This document shows positions 18,739 through 28,691 of a DNA stretch of 64,000 bases, one piece after another (the first letter of the stretch is position 1; every line of letters starts with the position of its first letter). The position numbers and the translations under genes are program-made. Below the pieces are notes generated by a model. The model worked only from the letters and a program-made list of their open reading frames with translations, was not told the origin of the DNA and did not search any database. The stretch is from Staphylococcus massiliensis CCUG 55927 (lineage in GTDB: Bacteria; Bacillota; Bacilli; Staphylococcales; Staphylococcaceae), in the NCBI RefSeq assembly GCF_000298075.1, contig NZ_JH815593.1, positions 937,543-1,001,542 on the forward strand, in the 5' to 3' direction.

Positions 18739-20319
18739 TTAAGATTGATTTTCTTCAAATTTTTCTTTTCGTAAACGCTCTGGGTAATCTTTTAACCAGA
18801 ATGTCGCGTTTGGTAATTCATTTGGATCAGGTTTATAAATGGCATAGCGACCTGAACCTTTGGCTTTCTTTTGTTGCTCGTAGTCTTTTAAAGCATTCAT
18901 AGCTGGCTTAAAGAGGATCCAAATTGCTATGATGTTTAACCACGCCATTAAACCTACTCCTAAGTCACCCATGCTCCATGCTAAGTCTGCTGAGTTAATT
19001 GCACCATATACCGTAGCAAGGATTAATACTACTCGAGCTACGTTGAAGCAAATCTTCGTGAAGCCTTTGTTACGATTTTGTGTAAGGTAAGACACGTTTG
19101 TCTCGGCAATATAGTAATACGCTAAGATTGTTGTGAAAGCAAAGAAGAATAACGCAATGGCAATAAAGTATGAACCGAAACCTGAGAATGCTGGATCGAA
19201 TTGATAATTATCGCCTTTTAATGCTTTATCAATACCTGCTTGAACATACATGGCTGTACCTGAGTAGTCTTTAGAACCGTCAGCTGCTTGCATGTATACG
19301 TCGCCTTCTTTGATTAAGCCTGGTGCCCCGCCTTTATCTGTGCTACCGTCAGTCGTGTTGTATGTACCTGAGATAAGGATAATTAAAGCTGTCGCAGTAC
19401 ATACGAATAATGTATATACGTAAACTGAGAAACTTTGAACTAAACCTTGTTTAGCTGGGTGTGAAACTTCTGCAGCAGCTGCTGCGTGAGGGCCCGTACC
19501 TTGACCAGCCTCGTTAGAGTATAAACCACGTTTTACACCGATTTCGATCATTGCACCGATGATACCACCAAAAGCTTGTTCCATACCGAATGCTGATTTA
19601 AAGATTAAAGCAAACATAGCTGGAACTTCTTGGATATGCATCACTAAGATAACAACCGCTAATAAGATGTACAGAATCGCCATAAATGGAACAATTGCTG
19701 TTGCAACATTCGCTATCCATTTAACCCCACCGAAAATAACAAGACCTAAAATAATTGCGAGTACAATAGCAATAACGTAAGTCGGAATACCGAATGCATT
19801 TTTCATAGAGTTCGCAATCGCATTAGATTGGATACCTGGTAATAAGAAGCTAAGTGATAGAACCGTTACAACCGCGAACACGATACCATAGATTTTACCG
19901 ACTTTACCTTTGATACCTGCTTCTATGTAATAAGCTGGTCCCCCACGGTATTCACCTTTATCTTCCTTCTTAAATATTTGACCGAGTGTAGATTCAATGA
20001 ACGCTGTACTCGCGCCTAAAAACGCTGTAACCCACATCCAAAATACGGCACCTGGACCACCGATGAAGATAGCCGTTGATACACCGACGATATTACCTGT
20101 ACCTACACGACCTGCTAAAGATAAAGCAATCGCTTGGAAACTCGAGATACCCGTAGGTGACTTTTCACCCTGGAACATTAAACGAATCATTTCTTTAAAA
20201 TGACGAACTTGTACAAACCTTAACATTAATGAAAATAAAATACCTGTTATTAACAGACCATAAACTAACGGTTTACTCCAAATGATGTCGAGTAAACTGT
20301 TGACCACATTTTCAAGCAT
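18739..20319 (-). CDS. Alanine/glycine:cation symporter (AGCS family)
   Basis: This 526-residue sodium-coupled amino-acid transporter has about 11 membrane segments. The AGCS signatures are GRVGTGNIVGVSTAIFIGGPGAVFW (about 73-96) and GVKRGLYSNEAGQGTGPHAAAAA in the middle. The substrate is probably alanine or glycine by family. Two ATGs lie close together; the one at 20317-20319 (MLENVVN) has proper spacing from AGGGGG. A hydrophilic loop near 320-350 lies outside the membrane helices. It is monocistronic, with no named operator found upstream. Confidence 0.92.
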   Translation of the reverse strand: MLENVVNSLLDIIWSKPLVYGLLITGILFSLMLRFVQVRHFKEMIRLMFQGEKSPTGISSFQAIALSLAGRVGTGNIVGVSTAIFIGGPGAVFWMWVTAFLGASTAFIESTLGQIFKKEDKGEYRGGPAYYIEAGIKGKVGKIYGIVFAVVTVLSLSFLLPGIQSNAIANSMKNAFGIPTYVIAIVLAIILGLVIFGGVKWIANVATAIVPFMAILYILLAVVILVMHIQEVPAMFALIFKSAFGMEQAFGGIIGAMIEIGVKRGLYSNEAGQGTGPHAAAAAEVSHPAKQGLVQSFSVYVYTLFVCTATALIILISGTYNTTDGSTDKGGAPGLIKEGDVYMQAADGSKDYSGTAMYVQAGIDKALKGDNYQFDPAFSGFGSYFIAIALFFFAFTTILAYYYIAETNVSYLTQNRNKGFTKICFNVARVVLILATVYGAINSADLAWSMGDLGVGLMAWLNIIAIWILFKPAMNALKDYEQQKKAKGSGRYAIYKPDPNELPNATFWLKDYPERLRKEKFEENQS

Positions 20320-20558
20320 TAGCATTCCCCCTAAATAACCTCACTTAAAGATTATTAATTTTCTGATAATTCTCATTATTCAGTATACACATTTAATTTG
20401 TTCCGTGCAATGTAATTTTTATTAAAATTAATAGAGTATCAAATGTTTTGAAACAATGTAAATTTGTGATATGAGTTTCTTCGAATCGCTTTAATTCTTT
20501 TCGTAATGGGGTATATGATTTATAATGAATGAAATTACATATATAGGAGGATTGTAGT

Positions 20559-21644
20559 ATGGTAAACAAAGTATGGTTCCGTACAGGCATAATGTTACTC
20601 ATCCTGTTCCTACTTATTAAACTGTTTATGCAGATTCAATCTGTATTCATGCCTGTGGTCATCATCATTCAATCTGTACTCTTGCCATTATTGTTAAGTG
20701 GATTCTTATTCTACATATGTCTCCCTTTTCAAAAGTTACTCGAGAAACGACGCATACCGCGTTGGGGAAGTATAACGATTATTGTACTCGGATTAGTACT
20801 TATTATAGGTGTATTCTTCTTAATAGTTGGTCCACTTGTCGCATCTCAAATCGAGAATTTAATTACACAAATTCCAGCTATTCAACATGAAGTTCAACGT
20901 TTAGTTAACTTCGCGCTAGATCAAATGAATCGTCTTCCAGCTGACGTAACGAACAAGATTAACGAAATCATTTCTAAGGCTGGTTCAACAGTAACTCAGT
21001 TACTTTCAAATTCATTATCTTATTTAACAACTTTTGTCTCTACATTATTCTTATTAATTATGGTACCGTTCTTCTTAATCTATATGTTAAAAGACCATGA
21101 ACGCTTTATCCCAGCGATTGCAGGTATCTTTTCAGGAGAGCGCAAGATCTTCGTCGTTAATTTATTAAAGGACATCAACCATACATTAATGAGCTACATC
21201 CAAGGTCAAGTGCTCGTAAGTTTAATCCTAGGTGCAATACTTTACTTAGGTTATTCAATCATTGGATTAAAATATTCATTATTACTTGTGTTATTCGCCA
21301 TTTTAGCAAACATGATTCCATTCTTAGGTCCATGGATGGCATTCTTACCAGCAGGTATTATGGGTATTATCCAAAGCCCTACTACATTCTTATGGGTATG
21401 TATCATCACGTTAATCGCACAACAACTTGAAGGTAACGTGATTACACCAAACATCATGGGTAAATCATTAAACATTCACCCACTTACAATCATCGTTGTT
21501 ATCTTAGCAGCCGGTAACTTAGGCGGCTTCGCATTGATTCTTGTGGCGGTTCCATTATATGCCGTACTTAAGACAATTGTTCGTCATATCTTCAGATATA
21601 GACAACAAATTATGTTGAAAGCTAACAGCGATGTGAAGGATTAA
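20559..21644 (+). CDS. AI-2E family transporter
   Basis: This 361-residue protein has seven to eight membrane helices and the AI-2E (PF01594-type) pattern: two N-terminal helices, a soluble region (about 85-145), then a conserved membrane bundle with LILGAILYLGYSIIG and IPFLGPWMAFLPAGI. Some relatives export autoinducer-2 or act as Na+/H+ antiporters, so the substrate is uncertain. ATAGGAGGATTGTAGT precedes the ATG. A strong terminator and repeat array B follow, and it converges on fabI. Confidence 0.88.
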   Translation: MVNKVWFRTGIMLLILFLLIKLFMQIQSVFMPVVIIIQSVLLPLLLSGFLFYICLPFQKLLEKRRIPRWGSITIIVLGLVLIIGVFFLIVGPLVASQIENLITQIPAIQHEVQRLVNFALDQMNRLPADVTNKINEIISKAGSTVTQLLSNSLSYLTTFVSTLFLLIMVPFFLIYMLKDHERFIPAIAGIFSGERKIFVVNLLKDINHTLMSYIQGQVLVSLILGAILYLGYSIIGLKYSLLLVLFAILANMIPFLGPWMAFLPAGIMGIIQSPTTFLWVCIITLIAQQLEGNVITPNIMGKSLNIHPLTIIVVILAAGNLGGFALILVAVPLYAVLKTIVRHIFRYRQQIMLKANSDVKD

Positions 21645-21655
21645 TTGGTAAGTTA

Positions 21656-21700
21656 AAGGCTATGAAGTGATTTCGAAAAGAGTCACTTCATAGTCTTTTT
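21656..21700 (+). terminator. Terminator after the AI-2E gene
   Basis: The stem GGCTATGAAGTGA/TCACTTCATAGTC is followed by TTTTTG. Confidence 0.9.
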
Positions 21701-21719
21701 GAATTTTAGACTCGTCAAA

Positions 21720-22196
21720 TTTACAAGACTTTAGAAACGTGTAATTCAAATGCCTCTTGATTTACAAGACTTCGGAAACGCGTAAAACAAAGCCCCTCTA
21801 ATTTACAAGACTTCGAAAACGTGTAAAACAAAGCCTCTCTAATTTACAAGACTTTAGAAACGTGTAAACCTAAGCCCCTCTATTTTACAAGACTTCGAAA
21901 ACGTGTAAAACAAAGCCTCTCAAAATTACAAGACTGCAAAAACGTGTAATTCAAAGCCTCTCTAATTTACAAGACTTCGAAAACGTGTAAAACAAAGCCT
22001 CTCTAATTTACAAGACTTTAGAAACGTGTAAACCTAAGCCCCTCTATTTTACAAGACTTTAGAAACGTGTAATTCAAATGCCCCTAGATTTACAAGACTT
22101 CGAAAACGTGTAATTAAAAGCCCCTCTAATTTACAAGACTCTAAAAACGTGTAAACCAAGCCCCATTAAATTTACAAGACAATAAAAACGTGTAAA
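21720..22196. repeat. 41-bp tandem repeat array B (12 units)
   Basis: Twelve units begin at 21720 and recur every 41 bp exactly (21761, 21802, 21843, 21884, 21925, 21966, 22007, 22048, 22089, 22130 and 22171). Each has arms TTTACA...TGTAAA around AGACTTCGAAAACG, then a linker like ACAAAGCCTCTCTAA. Core variants include ACTTTAGAAACG and ACTCTAAAAACG. Like array A, it lies between convergent genes. Read on the minus strand the core is CACGTTTTCGA..TCTTG, the same as in array A. The rest of the 21645-22475 gap contains terminators and no gene. Confidence 0.97.
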
Positions 22197-22268
22197 CCTA
22201 TTGCTGTTTGATTAACTAAACTGACTAACCCCCTTGTTCTGCTACACCACATAAATCCTATATAACCA

Positions 22269-22301
22269 CAAAAAAAGCCGAAGCCCTTAGGCCTCGACTT
22301 T
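22269..22301 (-). terminator. Terminator downstream of fabI
   Basis: On the minus strand AGTCGAGGCC pairs imperfectly with GGGCTTCGGCT and runs into TTTTTTT. It lies about 175 bp after fabI. Confidence 0.75.
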
Positions 22302-22475
22302 TCAAAAAGGAAACGCGCAAGTAATTTCAACTGGCAACGCTTAACTAATTATTTATAAACATATGGTTTACACGATGAGCTAACTCGATCAACTAAACGC
22401 AAACGTCTCACGCGCGATTAAACGTACTCGAACCACGCGATCCGACTCTACGCGCTCAAGTACTACTAAACCCTA

Positions 22476-23246
22476 CTACTTAATAGCGTGGTAACCAGCG
22501 TCAACGTGAATGATCTCGCCAGTAACACCGCTTGATAAATCGCTTAATAAGTAAGCTGCAGTCTTACCAACTTCTTCCTGATCCACGTTTCTTTGAAGTG
22601 GTGCACGGCTTTCGATTTCTTTTAAGATTGTGTTGAAACCGCCGATACCTTTCGCACTTAATGTACGGATAGGACCTGCAGAAATCGTATTCACACGGAT
22701 ATTGTCTTTACCTAAGTCTTGCGCAAGGTAACGCACATTTGCTTCTAAACTTGCTTTCGCAACACCCATCACGTTGTAGTTTTGAACAGCGAATTCGCCG
22801 CCGATGTAAGATGTCGCAACGATACTACCCGCTTCGTTCATAATTTTAGCCGCTTCACGCGCAACAATTGTTAGTGAATAAGAACTAATATCTTGCGCTA
22901 ATAAGAAACCGTCGCGTGACGTATCTGAATAACGGCCACGTAATTCTTCAATATTACCGAACGCGATTGAGTGGTACACGCCGTCGATTTTACCTACTTC
23001 TTGTCCAATCTTTTCAAAACCATTGATAACGTCATCATCGCTTTGAACGTCAATTTGGTACATACGTTTTTCTGATTGGTTTAAAGTGTCAAGTAGCTTA
23101 TCAAGTTCTTTCGCACTACGCTCTTTACGGTACGTAAATACAAGCTTCGCGCCTAATTCGTCAAGCACTTTAGCCACACCAAATCCAATACTTCTCTTAT
23201 TCGCAATCCCCATGATTACATACGTTTTTCCTTCTAAATTTAACAT
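22476..23246 (-). CDS. fabI: Enoyl-[acyl-carrier-protein] reductase FabI
   Basis: FabI reduces trans-2-enoyl-ACP, the last step of each fatty-acid elongation cycle. This 256-residue SDR-fold protein has the N-terminal dinucleotide motif GIANKRSIGFG (13-23). The catalytic residues Tyr147, Tyr157 and Lys164 are in TSYIGGEFAVQNYNVMGVAK. Staphylococcal FabI prefers NADPH; the residues that set this are in the TYRKERS region (38-44). AAGGAGTCGTTTGA precedes the ATG. FabH and FabF are at 53.9-56.2 kb. I found no convincing FapR site upstream of fabI. Confidence 0.97.
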   Translation of the reverse strand: MLNLEGKTYVIMGIANKRSIGFGVAKVLDELGAKLVFTYRKERSAKELDKLLDTLNQSEKRMYQIDVQSDDDVINGFEKIGQEVGKIDGVYHSIAFGNIEELRGRYSDTSRDGFLLAQDISSYSLTIVAREAAKIMNEAGSIVATSYIGGEFAVQNYNVMGVAKASLEANVRYLAQDLGKDNIRVNTISAGPIRTLSAKGIGGFNTILKEIESRAPLQRNVDQEEVGKTAAYLLSDLSSGVTGEIIHVDAGYHAIK

Positions 23247-23382
23247 TCAAACGACTCCTTTTATATAAAATATATAGATTAATTTTAGTTTAACATTAAT
23301 TTTACGATAGCACAATTTATAGGTACGCCAACTGACATATACATCGACCCTATTACTTATAGCGGTTTTTCGTTTCACGCTT

Positions 23383-23401
23383 CCCCTCCTTGAAAAGCCC
23401 T
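23383..23401 (+). repeat. Dispersed CCCCTTCTTGAAAAGCCCT motif, copy
   Basis: CCCCTCCTTGAAAAGCCCT is found in the fabI-cpaA gap, one base different from the 8593 copy. Confidence 0.6.
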
Positions 23402-23513
23402 TCACGATCCGCTACGCATTTATAAGTAAATGACGCCTTAAACCTAGTTGCCCTCGAGTCCCATGTAATATCATCGGACATACACCCTAAAACTAAAAAA
23501 ACGCCGGATCTAG

Positions 23514-23745
23514 GACTAAATACTACAATTCTCTTTAACAGCATGCTTTCCTGTAAAGTCCAACTCAAACTTTAAGTTTGTTAGTTGGACTTACAAAGTA
23601 GCGACGCTACTTTGTTCATGAGAAAGAGTCCCAGTTTGCATAGCTTGATAATTTGCTTGCGCAAATTTCTGTGCTGGGGCCCCGCCCTCTGAGTCAACTG
23701 TTTTGAGAATTGTATGAAATAAAGCTTAAATGCTCTATTTCAAGA
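23514..23745. repeat. Composite hairpin repeat, copy 3
   Basis: This copy is inverted relative to copies 1 and 2. It opens GACTAAATACTACAATTC then AACAGCATGCTTTCCTG. It carries GTCCAACT..AGTTGGAC, ACAAAGTAGC/GCTACTTTGT, a TTGATAATTTGCTTGCGCAA segment and GGGGCCCCGCCCTCTGAG, and closes GAGAATTGTATGAAATAAAG. The outer TACAATTCTC on the left and GAGAATTGTA on the right form inverted ends. It separates cpaA from fabI and may also supply the cpaA terminator. Nothing else is seen in 23247-23773 apart from the short 19-mer. Confidence 0.82.
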
Positions 23746-23773
23746 TTAATGTCCTATACCCGACATTTAATAT

Positions 23774-25597
23774 TTAACGTAATTCTAATTCACGTTTTAA
23801 TTGGTCTACGTATTCTTTTGAACCAGTCACGATTAAACGGTCTTGGAAGTGTAACTGTGTATCACCGTGCGGCACGATAGATTCATTATTACGTATAATA
23901 CGTACGAAGATAATATCGCCACCAAACGGGAAGTTACGTAATTCCATTTGATCGTACTGATAATTTAACATTGTAATTTCGTATAGTGACGTTTCAACAT
24001 TACTTAAGATGTTTAACATGTTAGGTGTTTCAATTAAACCTTTAAGTAACGTTTTATTACTTAAGAAACTACTGAATATTTCTACATCTTGTTCTTTTAA
24101 CTCAGCTACATTTTCACCAGATTCTAAACGACAAATTACACGCTTAACACCTTTTTCTTTAGCCATTAAAGCAACTTTGCGGTTAATGTCGTCTTCATTA
24201 GTTGAACAAACGACAATTTCATTCTTAAATAAGCCGAGATAGTCTAGCATCTCTTCATCATAATCCGAAATTTCCATCATCGCGATACCTTCATCTAACG
24301 TACGATTATCGGAACAATCCTTGCGATAGAACAAAGAGATATCATATAAAGATGAATGTAAATTCTGAGCTACTGGAATCGACAATTGGTTCTTACCGAT
24401 AATCGCGACGCGGATATTTCGCGACATTTCATCGGGTATTGGAAAGGTCTTTTTAAATACGATCGGAACGAACACGCATGTGATGACCGCACTTAAGATT
24501 AAGATACCTGAAATCTCAGGGGTAATCGTATTTAACTTCTCCGCTATTTTAGCCGCAGCGATAACAAGTGATAACGTTGACGTTAATAAGAACCCTGCGG
24601 ATAACGTTGTCTTGAAATCGAACCATTTACGAATCAAAGCAACCGGAATTAATTTCGATACTAGAAATGACAGAATTAAGATCGGAATAATAATGAGTAG
24701 CGCTGGTTCTTTAATTAAGGAAGGAATGTTTAAATCTACCCCAACCATAATAAAGAATATCGGTATGAAGAAGCCATATCCAAATGAATCAAGCTTTTCA
24801 ACCATGTCTTGTTCAGGACCAAGTAGCGATACAACACAACCTGCTAAGAAGGCACCTAAAATATTTTCAGCCCCTACACCTTCAGCTAAGGCAACTAAAA
24901 GAATGATTAACGCAAATACAGCTCTGATACCTATTTGAGTCGTACCATCCATCAACTTGTGTAATAACGGCGAACGTTTAAAGTAACCGCCAAGTAAGTA
25001 AAACAGTATCGTGAATACAACAAGGATACCGATTAACCATAACGTACCGCCGCCTTTCGCATGCAAGGTACCGTACACAGTTAGGAGTAACATCGTACCT
25101 AAGTCAGCTAACACAGCAACCAGTAACATAAACTGACCAATTGTCGTACGCATGATGTTCATTTCTTTTAAAGTAGGCACCACGACGCCAAGTGAAATGG
25201 TCGAAATGATAATGACCATTAATAAGACGTCATCAATTAAGCCGAGCCATTTAAAACCGTAAGCGAGTACGATTGACACGATCATAATCAACATAAAAAT
25301 GATTAGCGCGAGTTTGAGATGTCCAGGACCTTGTTTATCCTTGTCATCATTACTTTTCTTAAAAGCATTAAAATCAATTTCTAAACCACTCAAGAACATT
25401 AAGAAGATGAAACCTAATGTCGATAAAATATTGAGCATGTCGTCTCTATGTACTAAGTCGAGTACTGAACTACCGATTAAAATACCCATTAGAATTTCGG
25501 CTACAACAACCGGTAAAAAATTGATCTTTAATCTATTTACAATGATAGGCGTTATAAATGCGACAAGTACAACGACTACTAATGAGACAAATTCCAT
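23774..25597 (-). CDS. cpaA: CPA2 cation:proton antiporter with RCK domains (CpaA-like)
   Basis: This 607-residue protein has an N-terminal membrane antiporter domain (about 1-385) and a cytosolic RCK_N/TrkA-N-like domain (about 391-525, VAIIGKNQLSIPVA). A C-terminal RCK_C/TrkA-C domain follows (about 535-607), ending FQDRLIVTGSKEYVDQL. Staphylococcal CpaA exports K+ or Na+ in exchange for H+ and is a c-di-AMP target through RCK_C; that is literature on the orthologue, not visible here. The start ATG follows TTAGGGGGAACAAT. It is 10 bp downstream of mgtE and probably in the same operon. Confidence 0.9.
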   Translation of the reverse strand: MEFVSLVVVVLVAFITPIIVNRLKINFLPVVVAEILMGILIGSSVLDLVHRDDMLNILSTLGFIFLMFLSGLEIDFNAFKKSNDDKDKQGPGHLKLALIIFMLIMIVSIVLAYGFKWLGLIDDVLLMVIIISTISLGVVVPTLKEMNIMRTTIGQFMLLVAVLADLGTMLLLTVYGTLHAKGGGTLWLIGILVVFTILFYLLGGYFKRSPLLHKLMDGTTQIGIRAVFALIILLVALAEGVGAENILGAFLAGCVVSLLGPEQDMVEKLDSFGYGFFIPIFFIMVGVDLNIPSLIKEPALLIIIPILILSFLVSKLIPVALIRKWFDFKTTLSAGFLLTSTLSLVIAAAKIAEKLNTITPEISGILILSAVITCVFVPIVFKKTFPIPDEMSRNIRVAIIGKNQLSIPVAQNLHSSLYDISLFYRKDCSDNRTLDEGIAMMEISDYDEEMLDYLGLFKNEIVVCSTNEDDINRKVALMAKEKGVKRVICRLESGENVAELKEQDVEIFSSFLSNKTLLKGLIETPNMLNILSNVETSLYEITMLNYQYDQMELRNFPFGGDIIFVRIIRNNESIVPHGDTQLHFQDRLIVTGSKEYVDQLKRELELR

Positions 25598-25607
25598 ATT
25601 GTTCCCC

Positions 25608-26996
25608 CTAATGGATTAGGTAATCCATAAATGTGGTAGCTAATCCAAAGTAAATCAGCATACTTACTATATCGTTAATCGTTGTAATAAATGGACCACT
25701 TGCAACAGCAGGGTCAATATTGAGTTTATTCATTACTAACGGTACCAAAGAACCTACTAACGTACCGACTGTCATGGCAATCGTTAAACTGCCGCCAACA
25801 ATCAAGCCTAAAATAGGTGTTTGGTATAACAATACAATAATCATAAACAAAGCAGTCGCACAAATCAATCCGGTTAAGAAACCACTACCGGATTCTCTTA
25901 AAGCAATCTTAAATTTACTTTGTTCATCAATTTCACCTGTAGAAATATTACGTACCGATACCGCAAGTGATTGTGTACCAGAGTTACCGGACATACCACT
26001 AATAATCGGAATAAACGCAGCAAGTAGCGCCACTTTTTCTAGAGTTGCCTCAAACGACCCTAGAATAGACGCAGTAATCATACCTAAGAACGTTAAAATA
26101 ATGAGCCACGGTAAACGTTTCATCGCAGTCTTCACAATAGAATCATTTGTAGAGTCAACATCTGATACCCCGGCTAAGCGAGAGTAGTCTTCTGTTGCCT
26201 CTTCGTCCATAACGTCTAAGATATCATCGATGGTGATAATACCGAGCAGATGATTTTGATAGTCAACTACAGGTACTGCGATAAAGTCGTAGTCTTTCAT
26301 CGTCTGCATAACATCTTCTTGGTCTTCTGCAACGTTCGCACTTACAACACGTTCATTCATGATATCTTCTATGTAAGCATCATTTTCTGCAGAAATTAAG
26401 TCACGTAGTGATAAGACACCTACAAGTTGTTTGTCTTCATTTTCAACGAAGATGACATAAATCGTCTCTGCTTGTGGTGCTTGTTCTTTAACGTGCATTA
26501 ACGCTTCTTTAACTGGCGTCGTCTCTAATAGTGAAATATACTCGGTTGTCATCAGACCACCGGCAGTATCCTCTTCATAATGAAGTAAGGCCTTAATTTC
26601 ACCAGCATCTTCGCGATTCATAAGCGTTAATAAACTCGCTATCTTCGTACGCGATAAGTTATTTAAAATATCAACCGCGTTATCGTAAGACATGCTTTCT
26701 AAAACCTTACTCGCATAAGTCGCGTTCATATTATCAAATAACGATTCATATTCTTCGTCATCAAATTCTAAATTATCAAAAAAGCCAGCTACTTCTTCAG
26801 GAGATAAGAATTCATAGATTTTTTGGCGTAGTTCATCTGTGCTATCTTCAAAGTATTCACTTTGTTCGTAATTATGCATAGATAGAAATTCTTCACGAAA
26901 TCGGTCTATATCACCTTTTTCAAGTAAATCATCGAGTAACGCGCTATCATAAACGTGTTCTTCTTTGTAATCATTAAGTTCTTTGTCCACAGACAT
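25608..26996 (-). CDS. mgtE: Magnesium transporter MgtE
   Basis: This 462-residue Mg2+ channel has an N-terminal helical regulatory domain (about 1-130), two CBS domains (about 137-255, TAGGLMTTEYISL and IDDILDVMDEEATEDY) and five C-terminal membrane helices (about 290-462). The pore segment includes AAFIPIISGMSGNSGTQSLA, and acidic residues near the end bind Mg2+ in homologues. GGGAGGGTGAGATAG precedes the ATG. It lies in a minus-strand run with rluD-type, nadK and relQ genes upstream. There is no M-box leader; the gap to the upstream gene is only 22 bp. Confidence 0.95.
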   Translation of the reverse strand: MSVDKELNDYKEEHVYDSALLDDLLEKGDIDRFREEFLSMHNYEQSEYFEDSTDELRQKIYEFLSPEEVAGFFDNLEFDDEEYESLFDNMNATYASKVLESMSYDNAVDILNNLSRTKIASLLTLMNREDAGEIKALLHYEEDTAGGLMTTEYISLLETTPVKEALMHVKEQAPQAETIYVIFVENEDKQLVGVLSLRDLISAENDAYIEDIMNERVVSANVAEDQEDVMQTMKDYDFIAVPVVDYQNHLLGIITIDDILDVMDEEATEDYSRLAGVSDVDSTNDSIVKTAMKRLPWLIILTFLGMITASILGSFEATLEKVALLAAFIPIISGMSGNSGTQSLAVSVRNISTGEIDEQSKFKIALRESGSGFLTGLICATALFMIIVLLYQTPILGLIVGGSLTIAMTVGTLVGSLVPLVMNKLNIDPAVASGPFITTINDIVSMLIYFGLATTFMDYLIH

Positions 26997-27018
26997 CTAT
27001 CTCACCCTCCCATAATCA

Positions 27019-27873
27019 TTATAATGCATTAAACCGATTTCTGATATCTGAAAATTGGTCGACAATATCGAGCTTTTCAAGTGTTATCGGGTGTGTGAAA
27101 AGGATTCTTTCGGCGTGAAGCATATGATATTGAAATTGGTCTGTTTGACCACCATATAAACCGTCACCAAGTAGCGGATGGCCAATTGCTTTAAAATGTA
27201 CTCTAATTTGATGTGTACGTCCTGTATGTATCCTAACGTCACATAAGCTCACACCATGCTTATATCCTAGTCGCTTAAACGACGTATGCGCGTACTTACC
27301 ATCTGGGTGCACCATGCGTTCTATAATACTGTCCGGATGACGCATAATCGGTTTGATAATGTCACCTTCAAGCGACGTTTCCCCTTCACATAAACAAACG
27401 TAATTCTTATGCATCGGCGCTTCTGATAACAAGTGGTGTATGTGCCGTGACTTCGCAAAGACGACAATACCTGACGTGTTTCGATCTAAACGGGTTACAA
27501 TATGTGGTATACCCGTTTCATTTTGATTATTCATGTGGTTCAAAGCCTGTTCAACTAAACTTTCATGAGGGTGTTCCCGTGACGGCGCACTATTTTGCAT
27601 AGGTGCTTTCGAAACAATTAATATGAAATCATCTTCAAATAATATGTTAAGTGGCTTTTCAAAGGGGATTAAATTCGGGCTCGGCAGTTCACGCGGTAAT
27701 CGAACTTCTAAACAGTCTCCCGGACTCAGTTGATAACGAACCGTGGCATGCGCGTTATTTACAAGTAAAGCGCCATCTTGTTTTATGGCGCTAATTGTCT
27801 TCTTTGAAAAGTCATGTCGATATAAGAACGACTTTAACAATTCATCCTCTTCAATTGTATATGTGAAAATCAT
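27019..27873 (-). CDS. RluA/RluD-family pseudouridine synthase
   Basis: This 284-residue RNA pseudouridine synthase has the catalytic aspartate in [17 protein letters not shown] (near residue 130). The [20 protein letters not shown] motif follows near 217-236. An N-terminal S4-like part is suggested by [17 protein letters not shown]. The RNA target is not evident; the Bacillus counterpart in this position is YjbO. The start overlaps the nadK stop by 4 bp (ATGA), giving translational coupling. Confidence 0.92.
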   Translation of the reverse strand: MIFTYTIEEDELLKSFLYRHDFSKKTISAIKQDGALLVNNAHATVRYQLSPGDCLEVRLPRELPSPNLIPFEKPLNILFEDDFILIVSKAPMQNSAPSREHPHESLVEQALNHMNNQNETGIPHIVTRLDRNTSGIVVFAKSRHIHHLLSEAPMHKNYVCLCEGETSLEGDIIKPIMRHPDSIIERMVHPDGKYAHTSFKRLGYKHGVSLCDVRIHTGRTHQIRVHFKAIGHPLLGDGLYGGQTDQFQYHMLHAERILFTHPITLEKLDIVDQFSDIRNRFNAL

Positions 27874-28679
27874 GCTTCATCATCACTTGAAATAAATGAA
27901 TCATGCACACGTTTCCAGAACGGAAACGGTCTAAAGCGTGCGAAACGGATTTTCTCATTAGCGACACGATATTGTACCGCTTTAACATTACGATGTTTCG
28001 CACTCACGTGGTCAATCGTTGTTAAAATCGTATCATGGTTTACAGGGGTTACATGGCATGTATGGTGTTTCGGTAACACGAGCGGTGACCCGACCGTACG
28101 GAACACACGGTTATTAATTGACGCAATTTCTGTTACTTGAATCGCTTCTAAAGATGGATGAATCAACGCACCGCCTAATGCCTTGTTGTAAGCAGTAGAA
28201 CCTGATGGCGTTGAAATACATAACCCATCACCTCTGAAGCGTTCAAAATGTTTACCTCGGATATCAATGTCTACCACAAGCGTGGTACCATTTTCAGTTT
28301 TAAGCGTTGCTTCATTTAATGCAAGATATCGCGTTTCATAACCGTTATCATTATATCTTACGACAATTTCAAGTAACGGATATTCAATCTCTTGGAATTC
28401 AGAGTTATTGATTTCAATAATTAGTTTCTCAACTTCATGCGGTAACCAGTCCGCATAAAACCCTAAATGCCCAGTATGTACACCGACAAACGCACAGTCT
28501 GATAAACGGTGACTATACTTATGGAACGCTTGTAATAGCGTACCGTCACCGCCTACAGATATCACGATCTCAGGATTTTCATCATCTTCAATCATTTTAA
28601 AATCTTGCATATGATTCATCATCTTGTACTTTAACGCATTTGATTTAGAATCCCCTTTAGAAAGAATCGTATAACGCAT
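27870..28679 (-). CDS. nadK: NAD kinase
   Basis: NadK phosphorylates NAD to NADP using ATP. This 269-residue protein has the [13 protein letters not shown] motif (about 41-53), the NE signature in [13 protein letters not shown] and the glycine-rich [20 protein letters not shown] block. The second of two adjacent ATGs (28677-28679) is used because the first is too near GGGGTGG. It overlaps the following rluD-like gene by 4 bp and follows relQ by 12 bp. Confidence 0.97.
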   Translation of the reverse strand: MRYTILSKGDSKSNALKYKMMNHMQDFKMIEDDENPEIVISVGGDGTLLQAFHKYSHRLSDCAFVGVHTGHLGFYADWLPHEVEKLIIEINNSEFQEIEYPLLEIVVRYNDNGYETRYLALNEATLKTENGTTLVVDIDIRGKHFERFRGDGLCISTPSGSTAYNKALGGALIHPSLEAIQVTEIASINNRVFRTVGSPLVLPKHHTCHVTPVNHDTILTTIDHVSAKHRNVKAVQYRVANEKIRFARFRPFPFWKRVHDSFISSDDEA

Positions 28680-28691
28680 CATGCCACCCCA

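Noticed and set aside
20364-20384. Fur-box-like TGATAATTCTCATTATTCA upstream of the symporter
   Set aside because: The inverted hexamers have a 4-bp gap that does not fit the Fur or PerR 7-1-7 spacing, and the gene has no clear iron role.
23280-23305. FapR site upstream of fabI
   Set aside because: ATTAATTTTAGTTTAACATTAAT lacks the central ACCTGGT-type core and is explained by AT-richness.
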